64,000 nt of DNA from Parasponia andersonii (taxonomy: Eukaryota; Streptophyta; Magnoliopsida; Rosales; Cannabaceae), in the NCBI GenBank assembly GCA_002914805.1, contig JXTB01000094.1, forward strand, positions 62,001 through 126,000, read 5' to 3'. The notes under the pieces were generated by a model. That model had not been told where the DNA came from. It did not search any database and saw nothing but the letters and a program-made list of their open reading frames with translations. Position numbers and translations under genes: made by a program. Numbering within the stretch: the stretch's first letter is position 1; each line of letters begins with the position of its first letter. Positions 1 through 11,500 of the stretch are shown one piece after another.

Positions 1-989
1 ACTTGCCGAAGAACAAGGTCACCAACTTCAAATCCTCTTCGTCTGACTTTAGAGTTATAATATCGAGCAGTGCACTGTTGATATGATGCGATTCGAAGTT
101 GAGACTGCTCGCGCCTTTCTTCTAAAAGATTGAGCTCAATCCTTATTAGTGTTTTGTTGCGATCTTGCTCATAGGTTGATCGTCGTAAAGAGCTCGCACC
201 ATTTCAACCGGAACCATTGCTTCATATCCGTAAGCTAAAGAGAATGGACTTTCTCCGGTAGTGGTTCAATGAGTGGTGCGATAAGCCCATAAAATTTCAG
301 GGAGTACCTTTGGCCAAGCTCCTTTATGCTACTCCAACTTGGCCTTTATATTGCGTTTAAGTATTTTATTTATCGCTTCGACCTGTCCATTGGCTTGTAG
401 ATGAACAATAGTGGAAAAATTCTTCTTGATGCCTAAGTTGTTGCAGAAGTTACGAAACACATCGTAGTCTAATTGTTTCCTATTATTAGAAATTATGGTA
501 TGTGGTATACCATAACGATAGATTATAGATTTGTAAATAAAATCTATCATCTTTTTTGCTGAAATGATACTCAAGGCTTTAGTTTCTATCCACTTGGTGA
601 AATAATCGACTGCGACTACTACATATCAATCCACCTCGCACCAATGGAAGCGTTCCACTAATATCAATTCCCCATACTGCAAATGGCCATGGACTAGTTA
701 TTGGAGTGAGAGGAACCGATGACATTCTAGGAACAGTTGCAAATCGTTGGCATTTGTTACACCTCCTAGTAAATTTCATCGTATCCTTCTTCATGGTCGG
801 CCAAAAATACCCTTGTCTTAGAATCTTATTCACAAGTGCCTGCCCCCCGGAATGATTTCCACATATTCCTTCGTGAATTTCCCTCAAAATGTAGTCTGCT
901 TTTTCTTCATCAACACATAACAATAACAGCCCACTAAAACTTCTTCGATAGAGCTTCTCGTCATAGATAACATAGCGAACTACTTTCAT
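1..989 (-). pseudogene. Integrase domain of element A (broken, incomplete)
   Basis: On the minus strand the zinc-binding HHCC part comes first (HEGICGNHSGG, then CNKCQ, near 740-880). It is followed by the catalytic core, with the first Asp in WGIDI near 670. The core continues at 329-574 in another frame, so there is at least one frameshift. At the place of the second catalytic Asp the sequence reads SNNRKQ near 485-500. Element D has SDNRK there, so the Asp is changed to Asn in this copy. The Glu is kept in NGQVEAINK. The C-terminal DNA-binding part (GFEVGDLVL) lies at the window edge. Integrase would insert the cDNA into the host genome; this copy should be inactive. Confidence 0.88.
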
Positions 990-1129
990 TCGAAGTCACT
1001 TTGCGTCGTCTTTGTTTTCGGGGAGATCGCCATTTTATATATACTTCATTATAGGATCTATCCACGATGATTTTTTTATCAACCGTCATAGCTATCTGGG
1101 GCTCTGCTTCGATACTTGGTTTTGTAAGA

Positions 1130-1690
1130 AACTCGACAGGGACCGCCTTTAGTAATTCGGTCTCTTTTGTTGAGGCGAGTTTAGCTAGAGTATCTGTCTG
1201 AGTATTCTTAATACGAGGAAGAAGTTGAATATTATTGGCAGTAAATATCGAGAATAATCTTTGTATCTCCTATAAATAAGCCATCATTCTCTTTCCTCTT
1301 GCTTGATACTCACCGTTCACTCGACAAACGACCAGTTGGGAATCGTTGTATACCTCAATCACTTTGACCTTCATTTCTTGTGCGAGCTTTAGCTCGGCTA
1401 TCAGTGTTTCATATTCTGCCTCATTATTTGATGTTGGAAATTTGAAGCGAAGTGCACAATGAATATTGTGCCTTTCAGGACTGATTAGTACTAAGTCTGC
1501 ACCAACTCCATTCTCGTTCGACAATCCATCAACATAAAGCTTCCACAATCTGGATAAATCTGTAGAAGGCTTTTCGATTACTTCTGTGGGACGATTGACA
1601 TCATATGTGAATTCCGCAATGAAATCTGCGAAGGCTTGCCCTTTGATCATCATGCGGGGTTGAAAATCGATGTTGAACTGACTCAACTCA
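1130..1690 (-). pseudogene. Additional (second) RNase H domain of element A
   Basis: The reading frame at 1270-1686 shows the acidic residues of an RNase H fold in order: Asp in LYVDGLSN, Glu in NNEAEYE, and Asp in YNDSQLV. The C-terminal tail, with a TLAKLAS-like segment, continues to about 1130 after a break. A second RNase H between the reverse transcriptase-linked one and integrase is known in Tat elements and may assist removal of the RNA strand during reverse transcription. The reading frame stops at 1270, so the domain is split. Confidence 0.82.
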
Positions 1691-1699
1691 ACTACCCAT

Positions 1700-2900
1700 T
1701 TAAGTAGTCGTCCGAAAGCCTCAGGTTTTTGCAGAACCTACTTTAATGGAAAGTTCGTAAAAACTTTGATGGTGTACGTATGAAAATAAGGTCGAAGTTT
1801 CCTGGATGCAACAATGAGTACTAATGCCATTTCTCCATCTCTGGATATCTTGTTTTGGCATCGAGTAGTCTTTTACTTACGTAGTATACTGGTCGTTGTA
1901 TCTTTTTATATTCTCGAATTAATGCAGTGCTTGTCGCATATTTAGAAACAACGAGGTATAAATATAATTCTTCCTCCGGATTTGGCTTTGACAATAGTGG
2001 AGAAGAACCTAAGTGTATTTTTAATTCTTGGAATGCCTGCTCGCATTCTCCCATCCATTTGAACCTCTTCGAACTTTTCAATACTTCAAAGAATGATTAG
2101 CACTTATCCGTTGACTTAGATACAAATCGAATCAATGCGGCCACTCTTCCTGCCAGGCTCTGCACATCTTTGGGTTTGCGAGGAGATTGCATATCAATCA
2201 GTGCTTGTATCTTCTGAGGATTAGCTTCAATGCCTCGTTGATTGACAATAAAACCCAGAAACTTTCCAAATCCTACCCCGAATGCATATTTCTGGGGATT
2301 CAGCTTCATTTGATACTTTCGGAGAATTTTAAACATCTCATCAAGATATTTGATTTGATCTTTGGCTTTCTTCGACTTTACCAGTATGTCATCAACATAT
2401 ACCTCCATTGTCTTGCCAATTTATTTTACAAACATCATGTTGACAAGACACTGGTAAGTTGCTCTTGCATTGATGAGTCCGAAGGGTATCTTTTTGTAAT
2501 AGTATAATCCTTGATTAGTGATGAACGAGGTATGCTCCTCATCTAGTTCGTACATGGGGATTTGATTGTATCCAGAATATGCGTCCATGAAACTTAAGAG
2601 TTCATACCCTGACGTCGCATCTACAAGCTAGTCGATTCTTGGAAGGGGAAAGCTGTCATTTGGGTATGCTTTGTTGAGATTGGTGAAATTGATACATGTT
2701 CTCTACTTCTCGTTGGTTTCTTTACCAAAACCGAGTTTGCAAGCCAGTTCGGATAAAAAGATTCCCTGATAAATCCAATTTCGAGCAACTTTTCTACCTC
2801 TTCTTTCAGCGCGACATAACTTTCTGGATTCATAGCTCTTCTTTTCTGCCATACAGGCTTCTTTGTTGGATCTATGTTAAGACGGTGGCATATGATATTC
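1700..2900 (-). pseudogene. Reverse transcriptase and linked RNase H of element A (several frames)
   Basis: Minus-strand pieces give the N-terminal part (LKEEVEKLLEIGFIRES, 2621-2833), the catalytic YVDDILV box (near 2385-2408), the thumb region (LNPQKYAFGV, FLGFIVNQRGIEANP, 2097-2340), and the linked RNase H (ECEQAFQELK to YYVSKRLLDAKTRYP, 1821-2081). These lie in different frames with stops between them. The equivalent stretch in element D is partly hidden by an assembly gap, so this is the only nearly complete copy of the family's polymerase in the window. Confidence 0.87.
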
Positions 2901-2948
2901 GGATCGATCCCGACTATATCCGAATGTTACCATGCGAAGACATCCAAG

Positions 2949-3746
2949 TTAGATTCTAGAAAAGTGACCAATGAAGCTTGCACAGGTTCTTGAAGCTTCG
3001 CTCCAATCTTTAAAATCTAAGAAGGACCTGTCAAATAGCAAATCCTTCAAGTCTTTAATGGGTCCAGTTTTGACCTCTCCATCGATTTCTCGAGGGTTGA
3101 GGTCTTCGCTTGTCGTTTCGATTGACGTTTTGCCTGACGCTTCGACTGATGTTTTGCCTGACGCTTCGACGATCGTTTCGCCTGACGCTTCGACGATCGT
3201 TTCGCCTGACGCTTCTCTTTGTAGTTGGACCATCATTGTGTGAGGTGTCGCATCCTTTACTACAAGCTTTAAAGAGTTGTTATAACAAGTCCTCGCATCA
3301 TGTTGGTTTCCTCGCACTTCACCTACTCCTTGTTGAGTCGAGACTTTTATGACGAGATGATAGATCGATATTACTGCTCGAAGTTCCCTCAGTGTCGGTC
3401 TTCCCAGTACAGCATTGAATGCAGAGGGGCAATCTACAACCAAGAATTGGGTCATTATCGTTGAAACTCTAGGATAGGTTCCAACATTGACCATTAACTC
3501 AATCATACCCATAGGCATTATGCTCTTACCAGTGAATCCGTAGAGTGGAGTGACGGCGGGCTTTAGGTCACTTTCATTTAACGTCATCTTTTTAAAGGCG
3601 TCATAATATAGGATGTCAATAGCACTTCCATTATCGACCAATACTCGCCATAATTGCATGCTTCCATAATTGATCTTTATAACCAACACATCATTATGTG
3701 GATAATGGACCTCCCTCGTGTCTTGTTTCGTGAATGTAATATCCAT
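2949..3746 (-). pseudogene. Aspartic protease domain of element A
   Basis: An open frame of 265 codons holds a retroviral-type aspartic protease. The active-site box reads VDNGSAIDIL (Asp-Asn-Gly in place of the usual Asp-Thr/Ser-Gly), about 40 residues in. A second conserved segment, FNAVLGRPTLRELRAV, follows near residue 110. The C-terminal third is a low-complexity linker of 8-residue repeats that leads towards the reverse transcriptase. The frame ends at 2949, where the reverse transcriptase should follow, so a frameshift separates the two domains. The protease would cut the Gag-Pol polyprotein. Confidence 0.83.
3127..3215 (-). repeat. 24-bp coding repeat in the protease-polymerase linker
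   Basis: About four copies of a 24-bp unit (plus strand GTTTTGCCTGACGCTTCGAC and variants) encode an 8-residue repeat of the type VEASGETI. Element D has a longer, diverged version of the same linker at about 30385-30530, built on a 12-residue period. Confidence 0.85.
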
Positions 3747-5751
3747 ATCTGGTACTCGCTGAAGCTTTCGTGGTCACTGTTCAAGGTACATGATGGTGGT
3801 CAACAGCTGCTGCCGAGCTTCTCGTGCATACCTATCCTGCGCTCTCTTGGAATCTCCACCAACATGCGGTCCTCCGAAAATAGTTCGCACCTCGCGCTAA
3901 ATTTCTGGAGGTCGCTGTCGGTTTTCTTTTCGCCTTTCATTATTCTGTTTAGAGTACTGCTGCAGCCGCCCTTGTTTAATCAATCTTTTGATATCATCTT
4001 TCAGGACAAAGCAGTTATTGGTATCGTGTCCAATGTCATTGTGATACCGACAAAACTTGTTGGGATCACGCCTCGCTCTATCTCTTTTCATAGGTTCCGG
4101 TTGATGATACTGCCCCTGTTGGTTTGTGACTGCATAGATATGATCTATGGGTGCGTTCAATTCAGTATAATTATTGAACCTCATGGGAGCTCTTGAAACT
4201 CCTGCTTTTTCTGTTTAGGCTGCTTCTCAGTCGATTGTTCATTACTCCTTTTGTTCGACTTCTTATTATTATTGTTTTTGTTTATTGTCGCATCTTTGGC
4301 AGCATCCTTTCCTCCTCCCTTTGTCGTCTTAAGGTTTTCGTGTGAAGATTTTATCCTTAGATGTCGACCAACTCTTCGATAGAAGTCTTCACGGGTTCTG
4401 TATTCTCGCTCTAGTAACTCTTCCCAGAGTTTAGTTTTTGGTCGTACCCCAGCTATCATTAGAGTTAAGACTTCTCCCTCAGGCAGGTTATTGACCTTTG
4501 CTAACTCTGAGGTAAAACGATTTAGGTAAGATCGTAGAGTTTCCTCTGGGCATTGTCGGATAGCAGATAAACTTACCAGTAGAATAGTAAAATTCTTTGC
4601 GGCTTGGAATTACCTCAAGAATGCAGTCTGAAGCTGTTGCCAGGATGAGATTGAACCAGACTCGAGTCTTCGGAACCACTTCTTTGCCGCTCCCGTGAGA
4701 GTTACAGCAAAACATCTACACGTGCGAGATCATCAATACGATGAAGTTTCATTAGGTCGCTGAAGTGATCCATATAGTCATACGGATCAGTTTTTCCATC
4801 AAAAGTATTTATGGTGGGAAGTTTAAATCCAGCAAGTAAGGCGGCAGCTCGAACCTCCTCGCTGAATGGCGATTGACGATACCCATCAGCAAGCTCATTG
4901 TCCCAACTAGCAAGTACATCTAAAGCAATCCTCAGATTATGAACATCGACATTCAGAGGGAGAACATTCTCTCTTACTGGTGGTAGGAGTGGCCTCTGAT
5001 CGTTGTCACGATATAAGACGGGTTGGTTAGGTAGGGTCTGTTGCGACCTTAGGGATTCCAATGAAACAGTGCGATGAGATCGACTTTGGTCATTGTGATG
5101 CGATGTTGATCATTTCTGACTACGTCGCTGATCCAGATGTTGTCTCAGGTCCGTAGGATTCTGTCCAGATTCCCTAATGATCCTTTCAAAGACACTCCTC
5201 GATTGACGTTTTTGCTCATGTTTAAGATAATCACGATTGATGGTTGCTCTCTGGGAAGGTTGTCCACGATCACGATTAGTGCTCGAACTTTCAGTACTAG
5301 ATACCAGAGGCAAGTCTGTGACCTTACCTTTTTCATTGGAGATGCAATCTCCTCGATATTCCTGCCGGGCTTTAGGTTGGTCGCGATTCCCTGTCTCCAG
5401 GATCTGAATTCCTCTCTCAGGTTATTGAGCGGGACGTTTTCTGGGATGTTCGTGCTATGGTGGAGTTAGCATCTGTCCCTCAGCAAGTTGTCATAGAGAG
5501 TCATTAATCTGACTTGTAATTTGCTGAAGGTTCACCAGTGCTTCTTCCATACGATCCTGTCTCTAGATAATATTTTCCAGTGCGGTCACGGCAAGCTGAT
5601 CCTGAGCAGGAACTACCTGTGCAGCAGCGGTACTTTGGGGATGATTTTGGCTAGTTCCGGTGCTTCTGGTAATGTTTCTAGTGTTTTCTATTGTTGAAAG
5701 AAGCGGAATGGACAAAATTTTCTGTCGAAATAGCCCTCCTTCTAGTGCCAA
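3747..5751 (-). pseudogene. Gag region of element A
   Basis: Minus-strand frames between 5751 and 3897 give, in order, an N-terminal leader region, a capsid-like part of the Retrotrans_gag type (4702-5061 with FDGKTDPYDYMDHF, then AGVRPKTKLWEELLE at 4400-4459), a Lys/Asn-rich basic stretch (about 4210-4320), and a zinc-knuckle-like segment CRYHNDIGHDTNNC (near 4025-4075). That segment has the Cys/His spacing common in Tat elements. Several frameshifts divide it. Gag would form the virus-like particle in the cytoplasm. The same region in element D starts internally because of a deletion. Confidence 0.83.
5734..5750 (-). promoter_or_regulatory. Primer-binding site of element A
   Basis: Two bases after the 5' LTR end (...TCAACA), the minus strand reads TGGCACTAGAAGGAGGG. 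The position and the leading TGG (complement of the CCA tail of a tRNA) fit a primer-binding site. I could not assign the tRNA species from memory. Confidence 0.65.
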
Positions 5752-5752
5752 T

Positions 5753-6423
5753 TGTTGACAGAGGTTTTGTCAACAATAAATTTAGAAAAATTACAAAATG
5801 TGGCTTGGGTATGAAAATGGTTAATTAATTAAAGCAAACAAAGGGATACGAATTTTATAGTGGTTCAGCCCCAAAAAAGATGAGCCTATGTCCACTATTT
5901 TTTACTATTTTCTGGAGAATTACAAGAGCTCAAAATTACAATGTGTTGTCCGGAAAGAAGAAGCAAGAATTTAAAAAATTCCTAAAAGATTTCAAAGATA
6001 AAAGATCAAAGATTAAAAAGAAATCCCCCACTGAAACATTGAACTCCCTTTATATAGGTAAGGATAGCTCAATGTTTCCCAATTGTGAGAATGTGTAACT
6101 ATATAATCGGAAAATATAATTCGAGTAACAATATAACTGGGTAATAACTTAAATGAGATGACTAGTCGATCTTTGAAGAGAAACTTTTGTTTCCCTTTCC
6201 TTGTAAGTTACCCGTTTTGACGAAACTTAGTCTAGTTTTCTTTTCATTCTGGTCGCACTTAAGTCGTTTGGAGGAGGTCGCACTAATTTATGCGGTGGAG
6301 GTCGTATTTATCTCTTTTGGAAGAGGTCGCACTTAATTTTACTCATGTGACCTGACACGTTCACTTGGTCAACTTTTCTCTTTTTGGTATTGACCAACAT
6401 ATAGAATTTTAGACCGCACAACA
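5753..6423 (-). repeat. 5' LTR of element A
   Basis: On the minus strand it starts TGTTGTGCGG and ends TCAACA, about 671 bp. It aligns with the 3' LTR of element D (37102-37742) along its length, with an extra block of about 45 bp near its start (about 6360-6405). It contains a TATA box (minus-strand CTATATAAAGG near 6047-6057) and four copies of a roughly 25-bp unit around GTGCGACC (6245-6335) in the presumed U3 region. Confidence 0.9.
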
Positions 6424-7041
6424 ATAAGTAATAACAAGTTTAACAATAAGAAGGTTCAAAGAAGTTTTCAATTGGCAATGCCTTTTAAACATGGTCAACA
6501 ATTTATGAATAGTAGAACCTTAACAAATTAGTAATCTTGGGATCAAGGAAATTTATTAATTAAGCATAATTTAATTAATTTACTGGTCAGTTAATAAATT
6601 ATTACTTAATCAAAATATTCCTTATTGTTTTATGAAGAGCGTAACAATTCCATATGTATTTGTTTAATCAAGTAAAATTCATGAATCTGCTTAGTTTTCC
6701 AAAACATATGATTTCTCTATTTTGTTTTATGAACTAGTTATATTCCATGTATTTTGTTGTCTTAGAAAATTATTAATTACCATATATGTAGAAATTGATT
6801 TGTGTTGCCTTTCTGAGTTATTTTAGTATATTTTAAGTGTTTTGTAATAGATTAAGATATCTTCAATTATTTGAAGGGATGAATTTTTTGGTTACTTTGC
6901 ACTAGAGGTTAGAGAGTAGACCTTTATATGGATTTTAAATGCTAATGTATAATTTTGTATGACATTTATATGGATTTTAAATATTAATGTATAATTTTGC
7001 ATAAATTAAAAAATATAGATAAAATTGAAAATTTTATAATT

Positions 7042-7091
<50 letters not shown>

Positions 7092-7881
7092 CATTTAACC
7101 CATCAATTTATATGGTAGCACGTGGATCCTATGTGTATTATTTTATAACTTTTGTAGAATCATTAATTTAGTAAAAAAAAATTACATAGTCAAAGGTTAT
7201 TAATTTGTCGTTACTAATTTATCGAAATTTTAAAGTACAAGCAAAAGAAGATATATTTAAAAGGTAGTACCGTGGTTGTAAGCATAATACACTGCTAACT
7301 AAACGTCCTGATTGTAATTAGCCAATGTTTGGGATTTGTATGGTTTATGGGAACTGAACTAGGAATCTTAATAACTTGTGGAAATTCAAGCTTAGGATTG
7401 TAATTAGCCAACAAATGAGTGAAATAAACGGTATGTAGTGTGGACTCTCCCAGTCCTACCAAACCAAAAATGTTTTTCTTCTGAAATCGTTGAACTACTC
7501 TTCCTTCGTGTATTAGTGTATCTATATTTATATATACAATGACGTAGGATAATCTGAAAAAATAAAAAAAGAATGGGCAGAAAAGTAAGGGTGAACAATT
7601 TAGGCTGAAATGGATGAATCGATAAAAAAATAGTATAACTAGATAACAGAGAGAATCACAATAATATAATTTAGAGAGAAAAAATATTAATAATTTAATA
7701 ATTATTTATTTATATTCTCAAAAACAATTACATAGATGGCCTATTTCAAGATAGACAATTTGACACAATTAGAAAAATATGCAAATTCTAAAAGCTGATA
7801 AAAAAAAGAAACTTAAAACTAATTAGTCAAATTTAAAATACCCTAATTATTAAATAAAACTCAAATAATAATAGAAATACT
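6424..7881. other. AT-rich intergenic stretch with an (AT)n run
   Basis: No coding region is convincing here. An uninterrupted AT dinucleotide run lies at about 7044-7089. The small open frame at 7404-7598 has no recognisable content. Confidence 0.6.
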
Positions 7882-8386
7882 TGTTAGGGAATAAACACGA
7901 AATAATGTGGAAGCGATAATAAAGCGGAATAAATGCTGAAATAAAATAAACACAGGACATACAAATTTATGTGGCTCACTAATTTGGCTATATTTATAGA
8001 ATTGCTATAGATTTTCACTATATGGAGAAAAAAAACCTTTGTAAGTAATTAAAAAATATTTACCATACTCTTTTCTCACACCCAGTCCCCGAGTATACCT
8101 AAGAAAAAAACTTTTATTTTTCTTTCACTCTCAAAGAATAAAACTTCTCAATTTTACTCTCACTTAAAACTTGGTATTTCTAACTTTTATGGGATGAGAA
8201 AACTATGAAGAATAAAATCCCTATTTATAATGTATAGTTCACCAACCCTTACACTTTTTTTTCTTCATATTTCCTAATATATTACACGATTATTTTTTAC
8301 CATGTATTAGCTAGCCAATTTACTTTTCTTTCACCGTGTATCAAACACAGCTTGTACACAGAGTAATTAATGTTCCTTTATTAACA
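7882..8386 (-). repeat. 3' LTR of element B (outer copy)
   Basis: About 505 bp, beginning TGTTAGGG on the plus strand and ending TTAACA. It aligns along its length with the 5' LTR at 12253-12765. A purine-rich CAGTAGGAGATTG lies just inside on the minus strand, as expected for a polypurine tract. Confidence 0.88.
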
Positions 8387-8409
8387 ATCTCCTACTGTTA
8401 ATAATTTAA

Positions 8410-8840
8410 ATGATTCATCAATTTAGCTATATCTATAGAACTGCTGCAGATCTTTACTATATGGAGAAAAAGAACCTTTATAAGTGTTTAAAAAAAACAC
8501 TCACCATTATACTCTTTTCTCATACCCAGAACTCGAATATACCCAAGAAAAAAAATATTTTTCTCTCACTATCAAAGAATAAAACATCTCAATTTAACTC
8601 TTACTTAACACTTGGTGTTTTTCACTTTTTTAGGATGAGAAACTATAAATAATGAGGTCCATATTTATGATGTATATCTCACCAACCCTTACATATTTTT
8701 TTCTTCATGTTCCTAATATATTACATGACTTTTACATAGTTTTTTTTTTTTTACCATGTATTAGCTAGCTATTTTACTTTTCTTTCACAGTGTATCAAAC
8801 ACAGCTTGTAAATGGAGCAATAATTGCTCCTTTGTTAAAA
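8410..8840 (-). repeat. Extra partial LTR copy inside element B
   Basis: This stretch repeats the outer LTR from the segment around position 7972 onward: TCAATTTAGCTATATCTATAG, the TTTCTCATACCCAGAACTCG block, and the AGCTAGCTATTTTACTTTTC block. It lacks the first 90 or so bases of the plus-strand LTR. It ends at GTTAAAA, followed by a second polypurine-like stretch (minus-strand TCAAGTGAGAGAT). So the LTR and its polypurine tract occur twice in tandem. Confidence 0.85.
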
Positions 8841-8859
8841 ATCTCTCACTTGAAGACTA

Positions 8860-10560
8860 ATTTCAATTATGTCTTCACACTCAATCAATGCAGCAGCTCA
8901 TCTCCTCTTCTTCGTGCTTGCAAGCCAACTGAAGCTGAACATAGCTTCAATTTATCAATGGTCACCGTCTCCATTAACATATCTATTGGGTTCTTACTTC
9001 CTGAAATTTTCTCTAGCACCATGACTTTATCTTCCAAAGCTGAGCGTATGAAGTGATATTGAACTTATATAAGCTTTGTCCGTACATAATAAACAAGGTT
9101 TTTCACTAGATGAATAATAATTTGACTGGCACAATGTAAAGTGTTCTTCCTATAATTCTGACTTAGTTCCTTTAAGAAGCTCAGTAACTAGATTAATTCC
9201 TTGCTTGTTTCTATCACAATAATATACAATGCTTCAATAGTGGATAGAGCGATAATCTTTTGTAATTTTGAGACTCAATTGACTCTCACAGTACCTAATG
9301 TAAATACAAATCCAGTAGTACTCTTCTTGCCGTCTATATCATCAGCCATGCCAGTATTAGCATAGCTCTGTAGACTTAAATTTGACTTTCTGAAGCATAG
9401 GGCCATGTTACTGGTATCTCTCAAGTACCTAAGAATCTATTTCACCTCTTCCCAATGTTGTTTTTCTGGATTACTCATATATCGATTTACAACTCTTACT
9501 ACATGTGCTATATCTAGTTTAATACACATCATTGCATATATAAGGTTGCCTATAGTAGAAGAATAAGGTACCTTGACTATGTAAGCTCGTTCCTACTCAA
9601 TTGAGAGTGTCTACTCCTTAGTTAGTTTAAAGTGACTAGCCAGATGAATATTCACAGGCTTTGTTTCATCCATGTTGAGTCTACGAAGTGCCTTTTTCAT
9701 ATACTCCTATTGTGATAGCTTCAAAACTCCATTTGCTCTAGAAATCCTCATCCTAAGGATTTATTTTGCAGCTCCTAAGTCTTTCATAGAAAACTTTTTG
9801 GATAATTTTCTCTTAAGTTTATCAATTTCTTTCGTACTAGCTCCAATAATTAACATATCATCTACATATAAAAGTAGAATAATATAAGAATTGTCAAACT
9901 TTTTTACATAATAGCAGCAATCTATCTGGTACCATAAGTAACTATTATTACTTATAAATACATTGAACTTCTTGTACCATTATCTTGGAGCTTATTTCCT
10001 ATTTTAGGCCATACAGGCTCTTCTGAAGTTTGTACACTATTTTCTTTTTCCCTTGTATTTCAAAACTTTGTGGCTACTTCATATAAATTTCTTCCTCTAG
10101 ATCACCATGAAAAAAAATATCATCTTGGTATCTAGTTGATATAGATATAAGTTTTCTTTGGCCACCAACCCAAGTACAGTTTTGATAGTGATCAATATAA
10201 TCACTAGAAAGAAAATCTCAGTATAATTGATACCTTTCTCTTGTTGAAAGCCTTTGATAATAAGCCTTGCCTTGTACAACTTGCTACATCATGTTCTTCT
10301 TTTATTTAATACTTCTACTTATTGTGTAATACTTTCTTTCCTTCGGTAGTTTAGCTAGCTTCCATATTTGATTGGATGCTAGTGAATCGATCTCATCTTT
10401 CATTACTGACTCCTATTTGGTTGACTCATTATTCTACACTGCTTCTTTATAAGTCTTTGACTCAATTTTATCAGTCAACAGAATATAATGCAGTACAAGG
10501 GAATATCTTTGAGGAGCTCTGATTATTCTATAAGATCTTCTAAGTTTAACTACTGGGGTT
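8860..10560 (-). pseudogene. Reverse transcriptase and RNase H of element B
   Basis: Minus-strand translation gives a copia-type reverse transcriptase: KARLIIKGFQQEKGINYTEIF (10097-10279), then a YGLK segment near 10010 and the catalytic YVDDML box near 9850-9870. It is followed by the RNase H region with IYAMMCIKLDIAHVV (about 9500-9550) and KSTTGFVF (about 9310). Many stops and frameshifts are present. This is the DNA-synthesis part of the polyprotein and is no longer functional. Confidence 0.8.
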
Positions 10561-10589
10561 TGTGGGTCTACTGCTGGTGCTACAGCTTC

Positions 10590-11500
10590 TTGATCTTCCT
10601 AGCCATCAACTAAGATGTCATTCAATTCAATTGTCTCTATCTTCTTGACTTTAGGACATGCTTTATCAACATCAGTGTTTAACCTATCATTGTACATCAC
10701 CTCCTCATTGAATATAACATCTTTGCTTCTAATGATCTTCTGACTTTGGTTATTCCAGAAATGATAACCAAACTCAACATTACTATAACCAATAAAGAAA
10801 TACTTCTTAGATTTGGGATTAAGTTTACTTCTATATGAATATAAGACAAACAACCAAATACTTTTAAGAAAGAAAGGTTTATCTCTTTTACTACTCCAGA
10901 TCTCTATTGGTATTCTAAAGTCCAATGGTACTGATAGTTCTCTGTTGATAATATATGCAGCGGTACTAGCTACATTGGCCCAAAATATCTTTGGCAACCC
11001 TGTGTGCAATCTTATGCTCCTAGTACGTTCATTTAGAGTCTTATTCATTTTTTCAACAACACTATTCTGTTAAGGTTTCCTTGGATTGATTTTCTCAAAC
11101 TTGATCCCATTATTGGCACAATACATCTTGAAATTATCATTATCATATTCTCCTCCATTATCAGACCACAAGCATTTTACTTTTAGATTAGTCTCATTTT
11201 CTACGATAGCCTTTCATTTTTTAATGGTATCATAAATATTAGATTTATTTTTCAGGAAATAAACCCACACTTTTTTATTTGAATCATCAATGAAAGTGAC
11301 ATAATACTCTAAACCTCCAAGGGATGTCACAGGAGATGATCCCCATATATCTGTATGAACCAGCTCCAACTTTGCTATTTTCAGTTCTTTTTCGCCTTTC
11401 AAAAAACTCACCCTCTTTTGCTTGCCAAAGATACAACTTTTGCATAAGTTATGCTCAACTAACTTTAGCTCTAGTAGCTTTTCTTTTGATAGCATTACCT
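10590..11500 (-). pseudogene. GAG pre-integrase and integrase of element B
   Basis: At 11214-11500 the minus strand encodes the pre-integrase zinc part (LVEHNLCKSCIFGKQKRVSF) and the start of the catalytic core (LELVHTDIWG, then YYVTFIDDSNKKVWVYFLK). At 10599-11048 it encodes the C-terminal part (LPKIFWANVASTAAYIINR and FIGYSNVEFGYHFWN). These are standard copia integrase landmarks. Between them, and in the linker to the reverse transcriptase, there are stops. Confidence 0.85.

Larger units (their letters stand above)
1..6423 (-). mobile_element. Element A: Tat-lineage Ty3/gypsy retrotransposon, cut by window start
   Basis: Reading the minus strand from 6423 downwards gives a 5' LTR, a primer-binding site, gag, protease, reverse transcriptase plus RNase H, a second RNase H and integrase. 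Integrase placed last, after an extra RNase H, is the mark of the Tat group of plant Ty3/gypsy elements. The element runs off the left edge inside the integrase C-terminus, so its post-integrase region and 3' LTR are outside the window. It belongs to the same family as element D at 28371-37742: proteins and LTR are closely similar throughout. Several frameshifts and stops make it defective. The five bases after the LTR (6424-6428, ATAAG) would be one half of a target duplication that cannot be checked here. Confidence 0.93.

Noticed and set aside
2187..4196. Plus-strand open frames over gag and pol of element A
   Set aside because: They overlie recognised protease, polymerase and gag motifs on the minus strand and show no motifs of their own.
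8410..9056. Plus-strand open frames in and next to the LTR copies of element B
   Set aside because: One lies in LTR sequence repeated three times; the other is opposite the copia RNase H tail.
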